Under the pieces are notes generated by a model, which did not search any database, was not told the DNA's origin, and worked only from the letters and a program-made list of their open reading frames with translations. Below are positions 25,313 to 33,788 of a DNA stretch of 64,000 nt, in pieces (position 1 is the stretch's first letter; each line of letters starts with the position of its first letter). The translations under genes were made by a program, and so were the position numbers. Location: contig NZ_CP094657.1 of the NCBI RefSeq assembly GCF_023920705.1, positions 2,790,001-2,854,000 of the forward strand. Reading direction: 5' to 3'. Origin of the DNA: Acinetobacter sp. XS-4. Lineage in GTDB: Bacteria; Pseudomonadota; Gammaproteobacteria; Pseudomonadales; Moraxellaceae.

Positions 25313-25669
25313 ATGGAAATTCAACAAGAAACAAACTCAGCTTTATTTTGTGACACCTCTACCTCAGTTCAAGCCTGTATTGAATGTATGATCGCTTGTA
25401 AAACTTGTGCAGCTGCATGTTTGCAAGAGGAACATGTTCATATGATGCGAGAGTGTATTAAGCATTGCATGACATGTGTAGAAACCTGCCAACTGTGTAC
25501 CTCTCTAGAGTTAAGAAATTCTGAACTGGCCGAATCGGCAATGCAATTGTGCGCCAATGCCTGTCAACTTTGTGCAGCAGAATGCAGTAAACATGACCAT
25601 GAGCACTGTCAAATCTGTGCTAAAGCATGTTTAGCTTGTGCTCAAGCTTGTTTGGCCTATCGCGCCTAA
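25313..25669 (+). CDS. Cysteine-rich four-helix copper-binding protein (Csp/DUF326)
   Basis: The 118-residue protein has 20 cysteines, mostly in CxxxC and CxxC patterns on helices: VQACIECMIACKTCAAACL, RECIKHCMTCVETCQLC, MQLCANACQLCAAEC and CQICAKACLACAQACL. This is the copper-storage protein (Csp) fold, in which a four-helix bundle lined with thiolates stores many Cu(I) ions. No signal peptide or Tat motif is visible, so it is probably the cytosolic Csp3-like type. The start has GGAG eight bases upstream. It lies about 1 kb from cueR-copA. Confidence 0.88.
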   Translation: MEIQQETNSALFCDTSTSVQACIECMIACKTCAAACLQEEHVHMMRECIKHCMTCVETCQLCTSLELRNSELAESAMQLCANACQLCAAECSKHDHEHCQICAKACLACAQACLAYRA

Positions 25670-25790
25670 ATTTTTAAACATGTACAGCCTACGTAATCTT
25701 TAGATCGTAGGCTTATTAAAACTTAATAAATAACAGAAAATTAGATATTTTTTATTTAAGTCGAGTTAAGAGTCACTTTTTTATAGGCAT

Positions 25791-25823
25791 AAAAAAAACC
25801 CGCATCTTGGGGAAGAATGCAGG
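25791..25823 (-). terminator. Minus-strand rho-independent terminator
   Basis: On the minus strand CCTGCAT pairs with ATGCGGG (one G-U), extended by CTT/AAG around a CCCC loop, then eight T. No minus-strand protein gene ends here, so it may terminate a short RNA or read-through from the RNA at 26054. Confidence 0.6.
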
Positions 25824-26053
25824 CTCTTAGATCTCCCACAACGACCATGAGTCCATTATTAAACTTGAACTTTAAACCGTTAAGTAAATGTACCTATAAA
25901 TAAATTAAATTGCAATACAGAATAGTCTGTATGTTTAAAAAAATTTATTATTTCTACATCGTTTTATTTACTTAAGAACAAATGGTAAAAAATGGTGCCA
26001 TAAAAAACTTTATTTATGATCTGGTCATCCAATAAATAGCTTTTTTACAGGCA

Positions 26054-26217
26054 TTAAAAAAGCCCGTTTCACGGGCTTTTCTGCAACGGTGAGCAATCTA
26101 AGATTTGTGTCTATCCATCTCTTACATGCTCTTTGCTAGCTATATGTAAGGTCTTATCGTATCTTTTGCCCTGTCCCAAGTTTCCCTGTGGATCGAGGAG
26201 ATATTACGATTACCTTG
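26054..26217 (-). ncRNA. Candidate small RNA, about 160 nt
   Basis: On the minus strand an extended -10 element, TGC-TATAAC (26224-26232), is followed about 160 bases later by the strong terminator GCCCGTGAAACGGGC plus six T (26080-26055). The body has no ribosome binding site or open frame of note and contains several short self-complementary stretches. It is not antisense to a gene. The nearest upstream gene on that strand (26304) starts at 26711 and ends before it. The -35 box is poor. No Rfam family recognised. Confidence 0.45.
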
Positions 26218-26303
26218 AATACAGTTATAGCACATTATTTATTCATGGCTAGTCTTGTTCACGTTTTTTTACAAATGAATAAAATACGATCAAACCTTAA
26301 TAT

Positions 26304-26711
26304 TTAAGGATTTTCTACCCCATTTGGATATTGATGGGCCTCATCGCAAATTGGATACCACTTCACTTTTGAAGTGACAAAAGCATGTGAGCTAACTTGA
26401 GTAGATGTTTCTTCATTAATGAGCCCTACCCTTAAACGCACCACTTCAGGCTTATCTAAACGTTCACTCCAGATGGGTGAACCACAGGTTTTACAAAACA
26501 CTCTCTTTTTATTAGGAGATGCAAAATACGCCTGTAAAAGATTTTCACCCTGTACAATATTTAAGTCACTTTTTTGTACTTGAGTAATGGCAGCGAAAGC
26601 AGCACCTTGGGCTTTTTGGCATTGCGTGCAATGACAAACCATGATGGGTTCTAATTCGGTATTAATGCGCAGTTGAATACCATTGCAAAGACAAGAAGCT
26701 GTATAAGCCAT
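26304..26711 (-). CDS. GFA/CENP-V family zinc protein
   Basis: The 135-residue protein has the zinc-binding pattern of the GFA family: ASCLCNGIQLRI, then MVCHCTQCQKAQGAAFAA and VFCKTCGSPIWSE. The fold is that of glutathione-dependent formaldehyde-activating enzyme, but most members have no proven activity. The start follows AAGGA. The gene is 27 bases downstream of cueR on the same strand, so it may be the last gene of the copA-cueR transcript. Confidence 0.88.
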   Translation of the reverse strand: MAYTASCLCNGIQLRINTELEPIMVCHCTQCQKAQGAAFAAITQVQKSDLNIVQGENLLQAYFASPNKKRVFCKTCGSPIWSERLDKPEVVRLRVGLINEETSTQVSSHAFVTSKVKWYPICDEAHQYPNGVENP

Positions 26712-26738
26712 GATTTTTCCTTTTTATTTTAATGAAAC

Positions 26739-27140
26739 TTAGCTTACACCCACACCTTTTTCAATGTGATCTAAAATCGCACAAGAAGCCTGTTGGTTAC
26801 CGCAACAATCATCAGCCGAAGCCTGCAAAATATTGACCATTTCTTGTAGATGGGTGATTTTTTGGTTGAGTTCGGCAATATGTTTTACGGTTAAGGTTTT
26901 CACCTCTGCACTCTGCCGATCTGTATTTTTCCAAAGCGAAATCAGCTCTTTCATCTGTTCAGATGAAAAACCTAACTCTCTGGCATGTTTTAAAAAGTTT
27001 AACGTCTTCAGGTCCGTTTCTGAATACATACGATAGCCTGAAGCAGAACGCTGAGCTGCTTCAAGTAAACCGATTTCTTCATAGTAGCGAATCATTTTCG
27101 CCGAAATGCCCGAATGTTTGGATGCCTGACCGATATTCAT
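26739..27140 (-). CDS. cueR: Cu(I)-responsive MerR-family regulator CueR
   Basis: The 133-residue protein begins MNIGQASKHSGISAKMIRYY, with the MerR helix-turn-helix and EEIGLLEAAQRSASGYRMYS. It has the dimerisation helix, and a C-terminal metal loop DDCCGNQQASC whose first and last cysteines match the spacing of CueR Cys112 and Cys120. It activates copper efflux promoters with 19-bp spacers; two such promoters lie upstream of copA and copZ. The frame extends to a TTG at 27152, but ATG 27140 has GAGG six bases upstream. It is transcribed after copA. Confidence 0.92.
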   Translation of the reverse strand: MNIGQASKHSGISAKMIRYYEEIGLLEAAQRSASGYRMYSETDLKTLNFLKHARELGFSSEQMKELISLWKNTDRQSAEVKTLTVKHIAELNQKITHLQEMVNILQASADDCCGNQQASCAILDHIEKGVGVS

Positions 27141-27215
27141 CTCACACCTCAAATATTAAATTTGGTTTAAGATCTGTTTTCGTGATCTTAAACCAAAAGT
27201 TGATTTTCAGCACCC

Positions 27216-29687
27216 TTACTGTACTGGCGCATGAAAACGTTTTAAGCGTAATGCATTGCCTAAAACAAAGACCGAAGAAAGTGCCATCGCTCCTGCTGCA
27301 AACATAGGTGAAAGTAATACACCGAATGCTGGATATAGCGCACCTGCTGCAATTGGAATAAGTGCAACGTTATATACAAATGCCCAGAACAGGTTTTGAC
27401 GTATGTTTCGCATGGTCGCTTTACTTAACGCAATTGCATTCGGTACACCTTTTAAACTACCTGGCATCAACACAACATCGGCTGCTTCAATGGCAACATC
27501 TGTTCCTGTACCAATGGCTAAGCCAACATCTGCTTGCGCCAATGCTGGAGCATCGTTAATGCCATCACCTACAAAGGCCAAACGACCATATTGTTTTTGC
27601 AGTTGGCGAACTGTGTCCACTTTGCCTTCAGGTAAAACCTCTGCCACAACTTCATCAATATTCAGCTTTCTAGCAATCGCTTTCGCCGTATGACGGTTGT
27701 CTCCTGTAATCATGGCAACCTTGAGACCTAATTGATGCAAGGCCTCAATCGCAGCATAGGTTGTTTCTTTAATTGGATCTGCCACGGCAATAATTGCAGC
27801 AAGCTTTTGATCGATGGCGACATACAGCGGTGTTTTGCCTTCTTCACCTAATTGAGCAGCAATCGCTTGGAATGAGTTGGTGTCTAAACCAAGCTGATGC
27901 ATATAACGGTCTGCGCCAATTTGTACTTTTTGACCTGATACTTCAGCCTCAATACCTGATCCTGTAATCGAGTTAAATGCTGTTACGGGTAATAAAGTTA
28001 GACCTTCCGTCTGTGCTGCTTGAACAATAGCGAGTGCAATTGGGTGTTCAGACTTGGCTTCAACCGAGGCAACTACAGTCAGCACTTGCTCACGCTCAAA
28101 ACCTGATTGCACATTGAAGTCTGTCAGTGTCGGTTTACCCTCGGTCAGTGTGCCCGTTTTATCAACTGCAACGACCTTCGCTTCTTGTAAAAGCTGCAAA
28201 GCTTCACCTTTACGGAATAAGACACCTAACTCAGCACCGCGTCCAGTACCGACCATAATAGAAGTTGGCGTTGCAAGCCCCATCGCACAAGGACAAGCAA
28301 TAATTAGTACCGCAACAGCATTCACTAAACCAAAAGTCAGCGCAGGCTCTGGCCCAAAAATAAACCAAACCAAGAAAGTAATTGCAGCAATTAACATCAC
28401 TACAGGTACAAACCACATGGTGACTTTATCGACCAAACCCTGAATCGGAAGTTTAGAACCTTGGGCTTGTTCAACCATGCGAATAATTTGTGAAAGTACA
28501 GACGAGCTACCCACTGCGGTCGCCCGAATGTTCAGTGTTCCGTTTTGATTGACCGTACCACCGACCACCTGATGCCCTACTATTTTTTCAACTGGGACAG
28601 GTTCACCCGTAATCATAGATTCATCAATGTAGCTGTGTCCTTCGACTACTTCACCATCGACTGGTACACGTTCACCCGGACGAATTTCTACAATAGTTCC
28701 ACTCACCACTTCGGCAACTGCAACTTCCACTACTTGACCGTCACGCTGAATACGAGCAGTTTTAGGTTGCATTCCCACTAAATGTTGAATGGCTTGCGAG
28801 GTTCGTCCTTTGGCTTTGGCTTCAAAATATCGCCCAAGCAAAATTAAACTGACAATAACGGCAGCCGCTTCAAAGTAAACATTGACCGTGCCTTGGGGTA
28901 ATACGTGTGGCATAAAGGTTGCCACGACTGAAAAACTGTAGGCAGCCAAGGTTCCAACAGCAACCAGCGAGTTCATATCTGGTGCTAAACGCCATAAGGC
29001 AGGAATACCTTTTTGATAAAAACGGCGACCTGGGAAAACGAGTACTAATGTGGTTAAAACAAACTGTAAAAGCCAGCTATTGTATTGACCAATCGTGTGC
29101 ATGACCCACATGTGAAAAGCTGGAATGAGATGTGAACCCATTTCCAAAATAAACACAGGTAAAGCCAATACTACCGAAATGATCAAATCTTTTTTAAGCT
29201 GATCTAACTCTGAGGCTTTTTTATCGAGCTGCTCATCTTGATTTTTTTCAGATGCTTTCGCGTCATAGCCTGCTTTTTTAACAGCGCGGATTAAGTCTTC
29301 AACACTAACTGATGTATCTGCTTGCACCCAAGCCTGTTCTGTTGCTAAGTTGACGGTAGCCTCTTGAACACCGTCAACTTTTTTAAGGGCTTTTTCAACA
29401 CGTGCAACACAAGATGCACAGGTCATGCCCTCAATAGACAACTCTACTGGTGCAGCTTTTGGAACATCATACCCTGCTCGTTCAACTGCTTTAACCAGTG
29501 CTTCGCGCTGGATCGGTTGATTTGAATAAACAACGGCTTTTTCTGTTGCCAAATTAACGTTGGCAATCTCTACATTTTCAACTTTCTTAAGTGCTTTTTC
29601 GACACGACCTACACACGAGGCGCAAGTCATGCCTTCGATTGGAAGTGTTTCACTATATGTTGGCAATTTTGTGTTTTTTGAGTCCAT
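27216..29687 (-). CDS. copA: Copper-exporting P1B-type ATPase
   Basis: The 823-residue protein has two N-terminal heavy-metal domains, each with EGMTCASC. Then follow eight membrane helices with the Cu(I) site [12 protein letters not shown], the phosphorylation motif [10 protein letters not shown], the [14 protein letters not shown] and [16 protein letters not shown] hinge motifs, and the TGE-containing actuator ([12 protein letters not shown]). It exports Cu(I) from the cytoplasm. The ATG at 29687 follows AGAGG; a TTG-initiated extension to 29702 is not needed. Its promoter carries a CueR box and a 19-bp spacer. cueR follows after 75 bases. Confidence 0.96.
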   Translation of the reverse strand: MDSKNTKLPTYSETLPIEGMTCASCVGRVEKALKKVENVEIANVNLATEKAVVYSNQPIQREALVKAVERAGYDVPKAAPVELSIEGMTCASCVARVEKALKKVDGVQEATVNLATEQAWVQADTSVSVEDLIRAVKKAGYDAKASEKNQDEQLDKKASELDQLKKDLIISVVLALPVFILEMGSHLIPAFHMWVMHTIGQYNSWLLQFVLTTLVLVFPGRRFYQKGIPALWRLAPDMNSLVAVGTLAAYSFSVVATFMPHVLPQGTVNVYFEAAAVIVSLILLGRYFEAKAKGRTSQAIQHLVGMQPKTARIQRDGQVVEVAVAEVVSGTIVEIRPGERVPVDGEVVEGHSYIDESMITGEPVPVEKIVGHQVVGGTVNQNGTLNIRATAVGSSSVLSQIIRMVEQAQGSKLPIQGLVDKVTMWFVPVVMLIAAITFLVWFIFGPEPALTFGLVNAVAVLIIACPCAMGLATPTSIMVGTGRGAELGVLFRKGEALQLLQEAKVVAVDKTGTLTEGKPTLTDFNVQSGFEREQVLTVVASVEAKSEHPIALAIVQAAQTEGLTLLPVTAFNSITGSGIEAEVSGQKVQIGADRYMHQLGLDTNSFQAIAAQLGEEGKTPLYVAIDQKLAAIIAVADPIKETTYAAIEALHQLGLKVAMITGDNRHTAKAIARKLNIDEVVAEVLPEGKVDTVRQLQKQYGRLAFVGDGINDAPALAQADVGLAIGTGTDVAIEAADVVLMPGSLKGVPNAIALSKATMRNIRQNLFWAFVYNVALIPIAAGALYPAFGVLLSPMFAAGAMALSSVFVLGNALRLKRFHAPVQ

Positions 29688-29729
29688 CAAACACCTCTGC
29701 AAATCTGCAAAATTTAATATTCTGTATTG

Positions 29730-29760
29730 AGCATACAGATTCCCATCATGGGAAGGTCAA
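29730..29760 (-). promoter_or_regulatory. CueR-dependent promoter of copA
   Basis: On the minus strand TTGACC (-35, 29760-29755) and TATGCT (-10, 29735-29730) are separated by 19 bases. The spacer holds a 21-bp dyad (29737-29757) with ACCTTCCCATG-type arms. The overlong spacer with a central palindrome is the hallmark of MerR-family copper promoters. Confidence 0.88.
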
Positions 29761-29784
29761 GCATATTTTTTTAAAAAATTGGTC

Positions 29785-29815
29785 TTGACCTTACAATCAT
29801 GACAAGGTTTAGACT
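29785..29815 (+). promoter_or_regulatory. CueR-dependent promoter of copZ
   Basis: TTGACC (-35, 29785-29790) and TAGACT (-10, 29810-29815) are separated by 19 bases, with a 21-bp dyad at 29788-29808 (ACCTT...AAGGT). It is back to back with the copA promoter, 25 bases away, so one regulator can fire both genes. Confidence 0.88.
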
Positions 29816-29859
29816 CAGTGCTATCCAAACAAACATCTCATTCTTGATGGAGTATGAAC

Positions 29860-30054
29860 ATGAAACTACTTATTGAAAATATGACTTGTGGTGGCTGCGC
29901 TCGTGGCGTGACTGCGACGATTCAAGATATCGACCCAAATGCAAAAGTAGATGTAGATTTAGCGACCAAAATCGTGACTGTTGAAAGCAGTGAAAGCGTC
30001 GATAAAATTACTGAAGCGCTTGAAGAAGATGGCTTCCCTGCTCAAGTGCAATAA
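29860..30054 (+). CDS. copZ: Copper chaperone CopZ-like heavy-metal domain protein
   Basis: The 64-residue protein is a single HMA (ferredoxin-like) domain with the metal motif MTCGGC near the N-terminus (MKLLIENMTCGGCARGVTAT) and a helix-strand end EDGFPAQVQ. It would carry Cu(I) in the cytosol to CopA or CueR. The ATG at 29860 has GGAG seven bases upstream; the ATG at 29854 is too close to it. It diverges from copA, and the promoter has its own CueR box. Similar single-domain proteins can bind other metals, but the context favours copper. Confidence 0.88.
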   Translation: MKLLIENMTCGGCARGVTATIQDIDPNAKVDVDLATKIVTVESSESVDKITEALEEDGFPAQVQ

Positions 30055-30059
30055 TGAAT

Positions 30060-30096
30060 AAGGTCTAACTTTAAAGTGAAGTTAGACCTTTATTTT
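30060..30096. terminator. Bidirectional terminator after copZ
   Basis: AGGTCTAACTT (30061-30071) pairs with AAGTTAGACCT (30079-30089), followed by a T-rich run. It lies between copZ (+) and the sigma-54 activator gene (-). Confidence 0.85.
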
Positions 30097-30115
30097 TAAG
30101 ATTGTTAATATTGAT

Positions 30116-31786
30116 TCAAAGCTGAAATTTTTTAATTCGATAATCCAGTGCTGCCCGAGTTAGCCCCAATAAACGTGCCGCTTCAGATACATTATGATTT
30201 GCCTTTTTTAAAGCCGTTAAAATTAACTGCTTCTCGTGTTCTTCTAAATTAAAATCTTCCTGCAATAATTGCTCAAAGTCAGTTTGCGCAGTTACAGCCT
30301 GCTCAGGGTCATGCTTAATCTGTGGGAAAATGGCATTCAATTTAATCAACTGCTGATCGTCCGTTAATAAAACCGCCCTTTCTAATAAGTTTTCCAACTC
30401 GCGAATATTGCCCGGCCATTCATATTGCTGCATAAAAACTTTGGTCTTTTCACTTACACCCTGAATGGTTTTGCCGTACATTTTTTCAAAACGATGAAGA
30501 AAGTGTTCAACCAGTAAAGGAATGTCTTCACGGCGCTCCCGCAAAGGCGGAATCTGAACTGGAAAAATATTTAAGCGATAATACAAATCTGCCCGAAAGC
30601 GCCCTGTTTTCACAGCCTGTTCAAGGTCTTCATTGGTTGCTGTAATTACACGGACATCTAAAATACGAGTTTGTGAGTCTCCTACTCGCTCAAATTCACC
30701 TTCTTGCAAAATGCGTAATAGTGCTGCTTGTGCACGAGGTGAAAGCTCAATCACCTCGTCTAAAAAAATAGTACCGCCATTGGCTCGTTCAAACTTGCCC
30801 AAGCGAGATTGATGCGCTCCTGTATAAGCACCTTTTTCTACCCCAAATAACTCGGACTCAATTAACTCTGATGGAATCGCTGCACAATTTACCGCAATAA
30901 AAGGTTGGTCTTTTCTTTGACTATTTTCATGAACCCCCCGTGCAAAAGCTTCTTTACCAACGCCTGTTTCGCCTTGTAGCAAAATAGAAACTTTCGAACC
31001 TGCTGCTTTTGTTAATAATGCACAGACCTGTTTATAAGATGCTGACTTACCCACAGAACTAAATAACTGGTAATCGGCTTCACTGTCGCTATAAATTGAT
31101 TTTTTTAGTTCAAAAAGTTCAGCCTGCAACGCGATCAGTTCTTTTTCCATGGGTTCGGGGGACATGAACTGAATCAGCTCATCAGCATTTTCCCATTCTT
31201 CTAAAGGCTTACCGATAATACGACAATGTTCATCGCCACAAGCTTTGCATTCTATTTCTTGATAAATAATGGTCATACCCGTGGCAAAACTGCTATATCC
31301 ACACGCGTAGCCAAGTAGCATCCAGCACGCAGGTTCATCACTCGGGCCAAAGTGCTCTAAATGCTCATCGGCTTCAAAAGAGTTGAGCCAATTTAAATCG
31401 GCATAAAACTGTTTTTTGTCATGACTTAAATTGAGCTGGTTGGCCTGTACTTGAACCATTCCACGAATGGCATGCATTTGTGGACCCGCCATAAAAGCAT
31501 CGTGTTCATTTAAATCGGGGCGCATCTTTGTTGTAACTTCTGCATCCTTCAAACCAGCTTGATACCCTAAACGAATAAAGAAACGCTTAGTCCGCTCAAG
31601 CCCAATCATGTGTGCTAAGTCTTTACGCAAATATCCCATAATGCTGGTGTGTAAAAGCAGCATCCGATATTCATCAAACCAGATTTGGCCGTGGGCAGTA
31701 TCAAAGTGCAGTTTAGATAGCAAATCGTGAATTTCTTGCGGATGATCTGCGTATCGTCCTGTTGTATCGTATTTTACTCGAGCCAT
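30116..31786 (-). CDS. mphR: Phenol-responsive sigma-54 activator MphR/MopR (XylR/DmpR family)
   Basis: The 556-residue protein has three domains. The N-terminal XylR_N/V4R sensor carries residues matching the known MopR phenol pocket (His105, Trp133) and zinc site (Cys154, Glu177, Cys180, Cys188), all shifted by one from the MopR numbering I remember. The AAA+ domain has Walker A GETGVGKEAF, the sigma-54 contact loop GAYTGA (normally GAFTGA; Tyr is seen in some members) and GGTIFLDEV. A Fis-type helix-turn-helix (NVSEAARLLGLTRAALDYRI) ends the protein. It activates the divergent phenol hydroxylase operon when phenol is bound. Named mopR in A. calcoaceticus NCIB8250 and mphR in strain PHEA-2. 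Confidence 0.93.
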   Translation of the reverse strand: MARVKYDTTGRYADHPQEIHDLLSKLHFDTAHGQIWFDEYRMLLLHTSIMGYLRKDLAHMIGLERTKRFFIRLGYQAGLKDAEVTTKMRPDLNEHDAFMAGPQMHAIRGMVQVQANQLNLSHDKKQFYADLNWLNSFEADEHLEHFGPSDEPACWMLLGYACGYSSFATGMTIIYQEIECKACGDEHCRIIGKPLEEWENADELIQFMSPEPMEKELIALQAELFELKKSIYSDSEADYQLFSSVGKSASYKQVCALLTKAAGSKVSILLQGETGVGKEAFARGVHENSQRKDQPFIAVNCAAIPSELIESELFGVEKGAYTGAHQSRLGKFERANGGTIFLDEVIELSPRAQAALLRILQEGEFERVGDSQTRILDVRVITATNEDLEQAVKTGRFRADLYYRLNIFPVQIPPLRERREDIPLLVEHFLHRFEKMYGKTIQGVSEKTKVFMQQYEWPGNIRELENLLERAVLLTDDQQLIKLNAIFPQIKHDPEQAVTAQTDFEQLLQEDFNLEEHEKQLILTALKKANHNVSEAARLLGLTRAALDYRIKKFQL

Positions 31787-31860
31787 GAGTGATCTATTTT
31801 AATCCATTAAACACATTTGGGTGTTATCTCATCTTATCGAAGAACCAAATAAATATCCTA

Positions 31861-31875
31861 GTACCTTAAAGACAT
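31861..31875. promoter_or_regulatory. BenM/CatM-like motif before mphR/mphK
   Basis: GTAC-CTTAAAG-ACAT resembles the BenM/CatM consensus ATAC-N7-GTAT, and its core is identical to the motif before benK at 44563 (TACCTTAAAGACAT shared). It lies 85 bases upstream of the mphR start codon. Binding is unproven. Confidence 0.35.
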
Positions 31876-31977
31876 AACTTCATACTAAAAAAGTATTTCT
31901 AGATCTCTCCTTTTAAAGCCTTAAACATTCTAAAAAGAAATTTTTACGACCCTCTTCATCAAATCATGAATATCTCT

Positions 31978-32014
31978 ATTTCACCATTCAGAAAATTTCA
32001 TGAAATGGTGAATT
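31978..32014. promoter_or_regulatory. Candidate MphR upstream activating sequence
   Basis: TTCACCATT (31980-31988) is mirrored by AATGGTGAA (32004-32012), with further A/T symmetry outside. It is centred about 90 bases upstream of the sigma-54 promoter, the normal position for an XylR/DmpR-type enhancer site. Confidence 0.6.
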
Positions 32015-32076
32015 TTAAAAACAACTCACTTTTCATAAAAAACTTAATTAATTGTTTTTAATAACAAAAATAAAGT

Positions 32077-32092
32077 TGGCATAGCTTTTGTA
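32077..32092 (+). promoter_or_regulatory. Sigma-54 promoter of the mph operon
   Basis: TGGCATAGCTTTTGTA matches the -24/-12 consensus TGGCAC-N5-TTGCA with GG and GT 10 bases apart. The -12 element has GT instead of the usual GC. It lies about 64 bases before the mphK start. Confidence 0.7.
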
Positions 32093-32155
32093 AAGCTTAT
32101 ATCGAGAGCAAGGAGCATTCATCAATTTCAAGACCATGTCTTGATGGAGTACAGC

Positions 32156-32443
32156 ATGACGCAACCTCAAGTCGAAGTATTAACTAAATATATTCGGGTC
32201 ACTGGCGACTTAAACGCAGAGTTTATCGAATTCGATTTTGCCATTCATGACCCAAGTCTATTTGTGGAACTGGTTTTGCCTAAACATGCATTTAATGATT
32301 TTTGTAAGACCAATCAAGTGGTTGAAATGACCCAAGAGCAGCAAGCTTTTAATGATGCTCAGGAAGAAAAATGGCGCTATGGCACTGAAGCAACCTTAGT
32401 CGGCACGCAACGTAATAACAATGATCACGATGATCAGATGTAA
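32156..32443 (+). CDS. mphK: Phenol hydroxylase assembly subunit (DmpK type)
   Basis: The 95-residue protein begins MTQPQVEVLTKYIRVTGDLN and has AEFIEFDFAIHDPSLFVELV and later KTNQVVEMTQEQQAFND. In the Pseudomonas dmp system the corresponding subunit is not needed for catalysis but helps insert iron into the oxygenase. The frame extends to TTG at 32141, but the ATG at 32156 has GGAG six bases upstream. First gene of mphKLMNOP, read from a sigma-54 promoter. Confidence 0.88.
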   Translation: MTQPQVEVLTKYIRVTGDLNAEFIEFDFAIHDPSLFVELVLPKHAFNDFCKTNQVVEMTQEQQAFNDAQEEKWRYGTEATLVGTQRNNNDHDDQM

Positions 32444-32463
32444 AAATATAAGGAGATAAAGCC

Positions 32464-33465
32464 ATGACTTTAGAAATCAAAACGTCAAATGTCGAACCTA
32501 TCCGCCAGAACTATGCCTATATCGAAAGACGATTTGGTAGTAAGCCAGCAACTCGATATCAAGAAGTGAGTTTCGATGTACAAGCAGAAACTAACTTTCA
32601 CTATCGTCCTTTGTGGAAACCTGAAAAGACCTTAAATGATAAAACCCATACTGCCCTGCAAATGCAAGATTGGTATGCATTTAAAGATCCACGTCAATTC
32701 TATTATGGAACTTATGTTCAGCACCGTGCACGTTTACAAGACACTGCAGAAAGTAATTTTGCTTTTTTTGAAAAACGTCAGCTTGCAGAACATTTGTCTG
32801 ATGAAGTCAAAGCTAAGGTCATTGAATGCCTATTACCATTTCGCCACGTTGAACAAACTGCAAACTTACACATGATGTCTGGCAGTGCCTATGGATATGG
32901 CACCGTGCTTACCCAAGCTTGTATTTATGCCGCAATGGATCATTTAGGTATAGCGCAGTACATCTCACGTATTGGTCTAGCTTTAGATGGTAATAGCGGC
33001 GACTCATTACAACAGGCAAAACAGGCTTGGATGCAACATCCAGTATGGCAAGGCTTACGCCGTCTGTGTGAAGAAAGCCTCACCGAGCAAGACTACTTCA
33101 AACTTTTCTTATTACAAAATCTTGTGATTGACGGCTTTGTGACAGAGCTTGTCTATCAACAGTTTGATCAGTGGTTAGTCACTCAAAATGCTCGTGACTT
33201 AGCCATGCTGACTGAATTTATGAAAGATACTTTAGGTGATTTACGTAAGTGGTCAGACACCGTCATTAAAACTGCCGCAGCAGAGTCCGATCACAACAAA
33301 CAGCTATTAAATGAATGGTTCACCCAATCTTTAGCTCAAGTAAAAGCAGCTTTTACACCGTGGGCAACAGCAGCCTTAACAGCAGATGCAGTTGATCAAG
33401 CAGAACAAGCCGTTATTGAACGTGCAAAAAAACTCGGCCTACAACCAGAACTTGCAAATGCTTAA
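32464..33465 (+). CDS. mphL: Phenol hydroxylase oxygenase beta subunit (DmpL type)
   Basis: The 333-residue protein is the non-catalytic (beta) ferritin-like chain of the bacterial multicomponent phenol monooxygenase. It has the family patterns YIERRFGSKPATRYQEVSFD, RQFYYGTYVQHRARLQDTAE and ALQMQDWYAFKDP. It pairs with MphN in an (alpha-beta-gamma)2 oxygenase with MphO as the gamma chain. The spacing of 20 bases after mphK and AAGGAG before the ATG support co-transcription. Confidence 0.93.
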   Translation: MTLEIKTSNVEPIRQNYAYIERRFGSKPATRYQEVSFDVQAETNFHYRPLWKPEKTLNDKTHTALQMQDWYAFKDPRQFYYGTYVQHRARLQDTAESNFAFFEKRQLAEHLSDEVKAKVIECLLPFRHVEQTANLHMMSGSAYGYGTVLTQACIYAAMDHLGIAQYISRIGLALDGNSGDSLQQAKQAWMQHPVWQGLRRLCEESLTEQDYFKLFLLQNLVIDGFVTELVYQQFDQWLVTQNARDLAMLTEFMKDTLGDLRKWSDTVIKTAAAESDHNKQLLNEWFTQSLAQVKAAFTPWATAALTADAVDQAEQAVIERAKKLGLQPELANA

Positions 33466-33476
33466 GGAGAAGCAAC

Positions 33477-33743
33477 ATGTCTAAAGTCTATCTCGCGTTA
33501 CAAGACAACGATACTTCACGCTACATCATCGAAGCGATTGAAGAAGATAACCCTGAAGCTTCAATTCAGTATTTACCAGCCATGATTCGAATTGAAAGTG
33601 AAACTGATTTGGTGATTAAAGCTGAAACCGTCTCTGAGAAACTAGGCCAAGATTGGGACATCCAATCATTACAACTCAACATGATTACGCTGGGCGGCAA
33701 CGTCGAAGAAGATGATGATACTTTCCGTCTTCATTGGAATTAA
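33477..33743 (+). CDS. mphM: Phenol hydroxylase effector/coupling protein (DmpM type)
   Basis: The 88-residue protein reads MSKVYLALQDNDTSRYIIEA, then QYLPAMIRIESETDLVIKAE, typical of the MmoB/DmpM family. This cofactor-free effector protein binds the oxygenase and is required for turnover. It follows mphL after 11 bases, with AAGGAGAAG before the ATG. Confidence 0.92.
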   Translation: MSKVYLALQDNDTSRYIIEAIEEDNPEASIQYLPAMIRIESETDLVIKAETVSEKLGQDWDIQSLQLNMITLGGNVEEDDDTFRLHWN

Positions 33744-33788
33744 TCACAACATAGACGTTGTTTAACAAAGATTTAAGGATGATCAATC

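Larger units (their letters stand above)
25670..26303. other. Intergenic region with two minus-strand terminators
   Basis: This 634-base region holds two hairpin-plus-T-run structures oriented to the minus strand (25791-25823 and 26055-26080) and no convincing protein frame. It looks like a site of small RNA genes; the stronger candidate is described at 26054-26217. Confidence 0.45.
31787..32155. other. mphR-mphK divergent control region
   Basis: This 369-base gap contains a long inverted repeat likely bound by MphR (31978-32014), a -24/-12 promoter (32077-32092) and a BenM/CatM-like motif (31861-31875). Each is listed separately. No small gene is seen. Confidence 0.6.

Noticed and set aside
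28054..28443. Plus-strand frame of 129 codons inside copA
   Set aside because: It lies entirely within the well-supported copA gene on the other strand and has no family match or ribosome binding site.
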